Source: Candidatus Eiseniibacteriota bacterium
Lineage (GTDB): Bacteria > Joyebacterota > Joyebacteria > Joyebacterales > Joyebacteraceae
Length of the DNA stretch: 9,603 nt
Direction of reading: 5' to 3'
NCBI GenBank assembly: GCA_030639555.1
Contig: DAOWCM010000067.1
Span: 1-9,603, forward strand
Each line of letters begins with the position of its first letter. The stretch's first letter is position 1. The position numbers and the translations under genes were made by a program. The notes beneath the pieces are model-generated. The model ran no database searches, was not told the origin of the DNA, and was given only the letters and a program-made list of their open reading frames with translations. Positions 5,550 through 9,603 of the stretch are shown one piece after another.

Positions 5550-8500
5550 CTATCTCAGCACGATCATCTTCTTCGTGCTCGTGTGGCTCCCCGCCTCGAG
5601 GCGGTAGAAGTAGATGCCGGCCGGCACGTGCCCGCCCGCGGAGTCCGTTCCGTTCCACTCGACGCTGTGACGCCCCGCTGGGAACTCGCGGTCGACTACA
5701 GTCGTTATCTTCCTGCCCGCGACGTTGTATACGTTGATCTTCGTCCTTGCCGCTGTCGGCAGGTTGAAGGCCATCGCGGTCCCGTCGCGGAACGGGTTCG
5801 GGCTGTTCTGCCGCAACGCGAACATCGTCGGCAGCTCTCCGTCGTCGATGCCCGTCTGCGACAGGTCCAGGACCAGCGTCAGCACGTCGTAGCTATCGTA
5901 CCTGCTGTCGGTGCTCGAGATGTGCAGGTCGAACTCCACGATCGCGTCGGCCGGCGACTCGACGATGGTCACGCGGAACGGCGAGGCGCTGTTGTCGCCG
6001 AAGTTGAGCGCCGCGATGTTGCCGAACGATCCGCTTCCGTTGTCAATGGTGACGTCCGGATCGGAGGTGGTGAGCGTGCCGGTCACGCTGTTGGCGAGCT
6101 CACTTCCGAGGTTCTTGAGGGTCACGACGATCTCGATCGTCTCCAGCGGCTGCGCGAGCCCGTCGCCGTTTCCGCCGGCGGTGTCATCGATCACGCTGCT
6201 GTCAATGACGAGCCACTGCGGCGGAACGTCGGGACCGTGCATCGTGAACCTCACGGCTTGGCCGCTCACTATCGGGGCCGCCGCCGGGTCGTACGTCGAA
6301 TTGTAGAGGTACTGGATGCCGGTCGTAGCCGCCGGGTTCTCTATGCCCACGGTGCAGGAGTAGGGGAAGGCCACCGTCTGGTACTGCAGCACGATGTCCC
6401 CGTCCTCACTCGGGGCCGGGTAGAAGGCCGGATCGTAGAGGATGACCTCGAACGTCTCCAGGTTGCCGCCCCCGTAGTGGGCCACCGCGTCGAACTGGCA
6501 GATCCAGCGGTGGTTCGCGCTGTCGAAGTACTCGTAGACGTCGCCGCCCTCGGCGGGGTTCAGGTCCTCCCAGAACGGAGCGACCATCCCCACCGGGCCG
6601 TGGATGTTCGGGATCCCGGAGTTGTCGCCGAAGCGGTAGTCGTCGCTGCCGAGCGCAACGAACCCGTTCGAGCAGACGGAGATAGTGGTGTAGTACGTGC
6701 CGTAGTACTTGAATGTGAACGGCAGAGAGATGACTGTCGTCGCTGCGTCGGCGTCGATCTCGGATATGGTGTTACCGAGGCCCGCGATCTCGACCCAGTC
6801 ATAGACAGGAGCCTGTCCGGTCCACACGTCGCCGGTGTCGTAGGCGTAGTAGCCGTAGGCGTCAGGCCCCGACGGGCCGCCCGAGGGATCTCCGCTGATC
6901 GTCACCGTGAGGCCGACGCTCTGAGCGTGCGTGTATGTGTCGGCGTCGCCCGTCACGGCGAGTGTGAAGGAGACTTCGTGACCCGGAGCGACCGTGGGGC
7001 TCACGCTGACGCGGAACGAGTTCGTCGAACTCGTTGCCGTGCCGCCGCTGCCCGCGATGACACCGAACTCACCCTCGGGATCCGTGACCGCCACGTAGGC
7101 GTCTGACGTCGACAGCACTCCAGACACGCCCTCGAGCCCTATGGGTCCCGTGTTCTCGAGCGTCACTGTCAGCCACGCCGTCTCGCCCGCCTCCAGCGAG
7201 CCGTCGCCGTCCCCGCCCGGTGCGGCATCGTCGATCACTGACGAGTCAAACACCAGATCGGCCGCCGACACCGTTACTCCCGGAACGCTCACGTTCCAGT
7301 AGGTGCGGCTTGCGTCCGTCGCTCTGACCGTGAGATCGAGCTCGTGCCCGTTCGGGCAGTCGGCGGACGGCGTGAACGTGAACGGAACGGCGTTCGGCAC
7401 GGTGCTGCCGCTGGGAATGTCCCCGTAGCTGGACGTGCTGTCGCCCAGCGCGACGTAGGAATCGCCGGACCTGAGTACTCCCGACACACCGATCGCGCTC
7501 TCGGGGCCGGTGTTCTCGAGAGAGACCGTCAGCTCGATGGTCTCGCCGGGCGTGATGACGCCGTCGTTGTTGCCCGTGTTCGAGTCGTCAGCGATGTGGC
7601 CCGCGTAGGCGAGGTAGGGGCCCGTCGCCGTCACCACCGCGTGTCCCTCGTAGGGGTGCAGGTTGTGCCCCGTGACGGTGACCCAGACCGTGTCGGACGT
7701 CGCCGGGTTGATCGAGAACGATACGTCGCCGTTGACGTCCGTGTAGGCCGCCTCGTAGATCTCGCCGGGCGCGTAGGCGCAGACCAGCGCGTCCTGGATC
7801 GCCTCCCCACCGTCCTCCACGTGGACATCCAGGTTGCTCGGGCCGTTCGGGACCGACGGCGGGTGCGTGATGTCGGCGTAGATCGGGATCTTCGTCCACA
7901 CGTCAAGCTCCGGGTCGCCCTGGCAATTCCAACCATTGTACTCGTAGGTCTGGGATGGGTAGAGATTGTACAGGTTGAGCTTGCCGCTGGTTGTGGCCTC
8001 GCCGGCCGTGTACATCTTCAGGTTGAATATGGCGTTGTAGAAGCCCTGGTTGACGGCGCTTCGGTAGTGGGCCACGTGGGAGGCCACGACCGACGTTCCC
8101 ACGGATATGACGGAGCCCTTGGGCGCAGCGACCGTCCCGGCCTTCAACCACTTCTCGCACGGGTAGCCGTCGCCGGTGAAGTTGCCGCCGGCGCAGGTCG
8201 CCGCCATGAGGACCGGCAGCTTGTAGCCGGGATTGGTCTGGTTGGGGTCGCAATCGAACGGCGCCCACCAGTTGGAGACGCCCTGCCCTCTGAAGTTCAG
8301 GAAGACGCGGCCGTCGGTTATGGCGGCGTGCACGTCGTTCTTGTCGGAGCCGTTTCTGCGGAAGAGCGTGTCTATCTGAGCGAATCCCTCCCTGTCCATC
8401 AGGCCCCAGGCGAACCACGTGTCGGCGAAGTAGATCGCATCACTGGCATCGTAGTCCTCACGGACAATGAGACATCCGCTGCGGAACCAGTCCAGGTCGT

Positions 8501-9602
8501 GCATGTACGGCGTCTTCTTGTAGCCCAGCGTCTTAGCGACGAGAAGCTCGCACTGGGTAACGTTTTCGGCGGGGAGCCTCCCGACGTGAACGTCGACCAG
8601 GATGTCGCCGCCCTCGAGCGTCCCGTAGTAGTTGTCCATGTTGGATGTCGGTATGTACTCCGAGTCACCGACAAACAGGATGAACTCTGGCGGCACCGGC
8701 CACGTGTCGTACGCGGTCTGGATGTAGCTCTTGATGAGCGAGGTGCTCGAACCGATGACCGAGGTCTTCGCGATCTCGACCTCCATGCCGCGCTTGTGCT
8801 TCCACTCGGCCAGAGGCAGGATGGTGTTGTAGAAGTTATCGTGCGTGATGATGAGGTACCTGCCCCGGCTGTCGTTCTCGTAGCGCGGCCTCACGAAGTC
8901 GTAATTGGCGATCGAGCTCTCGTAGAGGCTCTTGAACGCGCGGGACGGCGGGCGCGTGCTGGTCTTCACGTTGATGCGCCCCGCGGAGGAGTAGTCGAGC
9001 TCCACCAGAAGGCGCCTGGTCACTCGGAGTTCCTGCGTGCTCGCGTCGTAGGAAAGAGGGAAGACGCGGAGCGGCACGACCCTGAAGTCGCGCATGATGG
9101 CGGGCTCGCCGACCTCCGCCTGAGCAAGGGAGAAACCCTTCCTCGCGTAGGCGACCTCGTCCAGCAACAGCGGCTGGTCAACAGTCCAGTCGTCCGCCCG
9201 GGCGGGGATGGGTGTGATCCCCTGGAGGATATCATGACCTTCCTCGAGGATGCGCAGCTCCACGCCTGCCGCGTGCGGGATCGCGATGAGCGTTCCCGCA
9301 ACCGACAGCAGCGGCTCGCCGGGTTCGCCCAACGGGCTCGCGCCCGGGACGCGCACGATGTCGAATGTGCGGCCCTGGATCTCAACGCTCCTGGTCTCGT
9401 GCGCCGGGAACAGCACCTCGATGAGCGTGCGGCTGGCGTCTGATTCGATAACCCGGAATTCGAGCTCGCTCCACGCCGCCGGTGATGCGACTTCCGGCAG
9501 TGCGGCAACGGCCGTCAGCGCCACTGCCAGGATCGTACATGTCAGCGCGGTCACGACGGCCGGACTGCCCGGACGCAGCGTACGCGAGAGCGTTCTCAGC
9601 AT
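5550..9602 (-). CDS. Gingipain-like (C25) secreted protein lacking the catalytic His, with beta-sandwich repeats and T9SS-type sorting domain
   Basis: A 1350-residue protein whose ATG is at 9602-9600, one base inside the window edge. Its ribosome binding site is not visible, but a signal peptide follows at once (core about 15-34, TALTCTILAVALTAVAA), so this start is likely. Modules: about 44-240, C25 propeptide; 241 to about 565, C25 domain (GRYLIITHDNF, EWKHKRGMEVEI, ILFVGDSEYIP, closing GDPELDVW); about 580-665, Ig-like; about 668-784 and 785-905, two tandem sandwich repeats; about 911-1125, a propeller- or nidogen-like domain (SVCSNGFVALGS, APFWEDLNP, CTVGIENPAATTGIQY); about 1130-1253, a third repeat; to 1350, FlgD-like sorting domain (NSPNPF, WNGTDSAGG, KMIVLR). 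The nucleophile position is kept as C470 (AATCAGGNF), but the GHG motif reads FRGQG, with Q440 in place of His. No counterpart of the RgpB S1 Trp is evident. It may be an inactive C25 homologue (binding or adhesion) or an enzyme with different catalysis. R240-Y241 sits at the expected propeptide junction. Other large minus-strand genes may precede it outside the window. Confidence 0.94.
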   Translation of the reverse strand: MLRTLSRTLRPGSPAVVTALTCTILAVALTAVAALPEVASPAAWSELEFRVIESDASRTLIEVLFPAHETRSVEIQGRTFDIVRVPGASPLGEPGEPLLSVAGTLIAIPHAAGVELRILEEGHDILQGITPIPARADDWTVDQPLLLDEVAYARKGFSLAQAEVGEPAIMRDFRVVPLRVFPLSYDASTQELRVTRRLLVELDYSSAGRINVKTSTRPPSRAFKSLYESSIANYDFVRPRYENDSRGRYLIITHDNFYNTILPLAEWKHKRGMEVEIAKTSVIGSSTSLIKSYIQTAYDTWPVPPEFILFVGDSEYIPTSNMDNYYGTLEGGDILVDVHVGRLPAENVTQCELLVAKTLGYKKTPYMHDLDWFRSGCLIVREDYDASDAIYFADTWFAWGLMDREGFAQIDTLFRRNGSDKNDVHAAITDGRVFLNFRGQGVSNWWAPFDCDPNQTNPGYKLPVLMAATCAGGNFTGDGYPCEKWLKAGTVAAPKGSVISVGTSVVASHVAHYRSAVNQGFYNAIFNLKMYTAGEATTSGKLNLYNLYPSQTYEYNGWNCQGDPELDVWTKIPIYADITHPPSVPNGPSNLDVHVEDGGEAIQDALVCAYAPGEIYEAAYTDVNGDVSFSINPATSDTVWVTVTGHNLHPYEGHAVVTATGPYLAYAGHIADDSNTGNNDGVITPGETIELTVSLENTGPESAIGVSGVLRSGDSYVALGDSTSSYGDIPSGSTVPNAVPFTFTPSADCPNGHELDLTVRATDASRTYWNVSVPGVTVSAADLVFDSSVIDDAAPGGDGDGSLEAGETAWLTVTLENTGPIGLEGVSGVLSTSDAYVAVTDPEGEFGVIAGSGGTATSSTNSFRVSVSPTVAPGHEVSFTLAVTGDADTYTHAQSVGLTVTISGDPSGGPSGPDAYGYYAYDTGDVWTGQAPVYDWVEIAGLGNTISEIDADAATTVISLPFTFKYYGTYYTTISVCSNGFVALGSDDYRFGDNSGIPNIHGPVGMVAPFWEDLNPAEGGDVYEYFDSANHRWICQFDAVAHYGGGNLETFEVILYDPAFYPAPSEDGDIVLQYQTVAFPYSCTVGIENPAATTGIQYLYNSTYDPAAAPIVSGQAVRFTMHGPDVPPQWLVIDSSVIDDTAGGNGDGLAQPLETIEIVVTLKNLGSELANSVTGTLTTSDPDVTIDNGSGSFGNIAALNFGDNSASPFRVTIVESPADAIVEFDLHISSTDSRYDSYDVLTLVLDLSQTGIDDGELPTMFALRQNSPNPFRDGTAMAFNLPTAARTKINVYNVAGRKITTVVDREFPAGRHSVEWNGTDSAGGHVPAGIYFYRLEAGSHTSTKKMIVLR
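5844..6206 (-). repeat. Protein repeat 3 in the C25-like protein (about residues 1133-1253)
   Basis: VIDDTAGGNGDG (D1139), LETIEIVVTLKNLG, VTGTLTTSDPDVTI and FGNIAALN match the other two repeats. It is separated from repeat 2 by an unrelated domain of about 215 residues and lies directly before the sorting domain. Confidence 0.65.
6888..7250 (-). repeat. Protein repeat 2 in the C25-like protein (about residues 785-905)
   Basis: VIDDAAPGGDGDG (D791), AGETAWLTVTLENTGP, VSGVLSTSDAYVAV and FGVIAGSG match repeat 1 at a period of 119 residues. Confidence 0.7.
7251..7601 (-). repeat. Protein repeat 1 in the C25-like protein (about residues 668-784)
   Basis: It begins with an acidic loop DDSNTGNNDG (D672), then PGETIELTVSLENTGP, VSGVLRSGDSYVAL and YGDIPSG. 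The Asp/Asn/Gly-rich loop before the first strand looks able to bind calcium (inference). It is a CARDB/DUF11-like beta-sandwich by appearance. Confidence 0.7.
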
Positions 9603-9603
9603 C

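Noticed and set aside
5583..7106. 507-codon plus-strand open frame
   Set aside because: Same antisense shadow pattern. The opposite strand encodes clear repeats, a beta domain and a sorting domain.
7344..9443. 699-codon open frame on the plus strand, antisense to the minus-strand C25-like gene
   Set aside because: It is low in hydrophobic structure, rich in Arg/Val/Asp/His, and has no recognisable motif or ribosome site. It mirrors codons of a well-supported gene in GC-rich DNA.
9537..9602. Possible lipobox (ALTC, Cys22) in the minus-strand signal peptide
   Set aside because: Thr precedes Cys where Gly, Ala or Ser is needed, and a hydrophobic stretch continues after it. An ordinary signal peptide fits better.
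1..9603. CRISPR array, tRNA/rRNA, transposase or attachment sites
   Set aside because: No short regular repeats, no cloverleaf or rRNA-like stretch and no transposase motif were seen; nearly all bases are in four coding regions.

Overview
The window is GC-rich bacterial DNA with long secreted proteins, Shine-Dalgarno sites, and C-terminal FlgD-like sorting domains of the kind used by type IX secretion (T9SS). This points to a member of the FCB superphylum, probably a candidate lineage such as Eisenbacteria or Krumholzibacteriota rather than a classical Bacteroidota. No marker gene is present, so the lineage is a guess from protein style.

Layout: (1) 1-708 (+) is the 3' end of a large secreted multidomain protein. 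(2) 856-1935 (+) is a 359-aa secreted protein of unknown function with an SGNH-hydrolase-like look, an eight-cysteine cluster and a sorting domain. (3) 2129-5419 (+) is a 1096-aa gingipain-like cysteine protease (family C25). (4) 5550-9602 (-) is a 1350-aa C25-like protein whose catalytic His position holds Gln. Genes 3 and 4 converge on a hairpin terminator at 5477-5505. The gaps between genes are all under 200 bases. They hold a terminator-like hairpin just upstream of gene 2, and a weak promoter candidate plus a hairpin upstream of gene 3.

All four products end in the same type of about 90-residue beta-sandwich, finishing K-[MI]-[IV]-[LIV]-[IML]-[KRQ]. They are therefore probably cargo of one outer-membrane export and anchoring route. 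Gene 3 keeps the whole active-site logic of Porphyromonas RgpB: propeptide, an Arg-Tyr activation site (R233-Y234), S1 Asp (D388), catalytic His (H436) and Cys (C469), and S1 Trp (W508). Gene 4 keeps the propeptide, an Arg-Tyr site (R240-Y241) and the Cys (C470), but has Q440 instead of His. The most interesting reading is a convergent pair of an intact Arg-specific protease and a degenerate or altered paralogue that it could process. This is a hypothesis. Comparisons with RgpB are from memory, not from a search.
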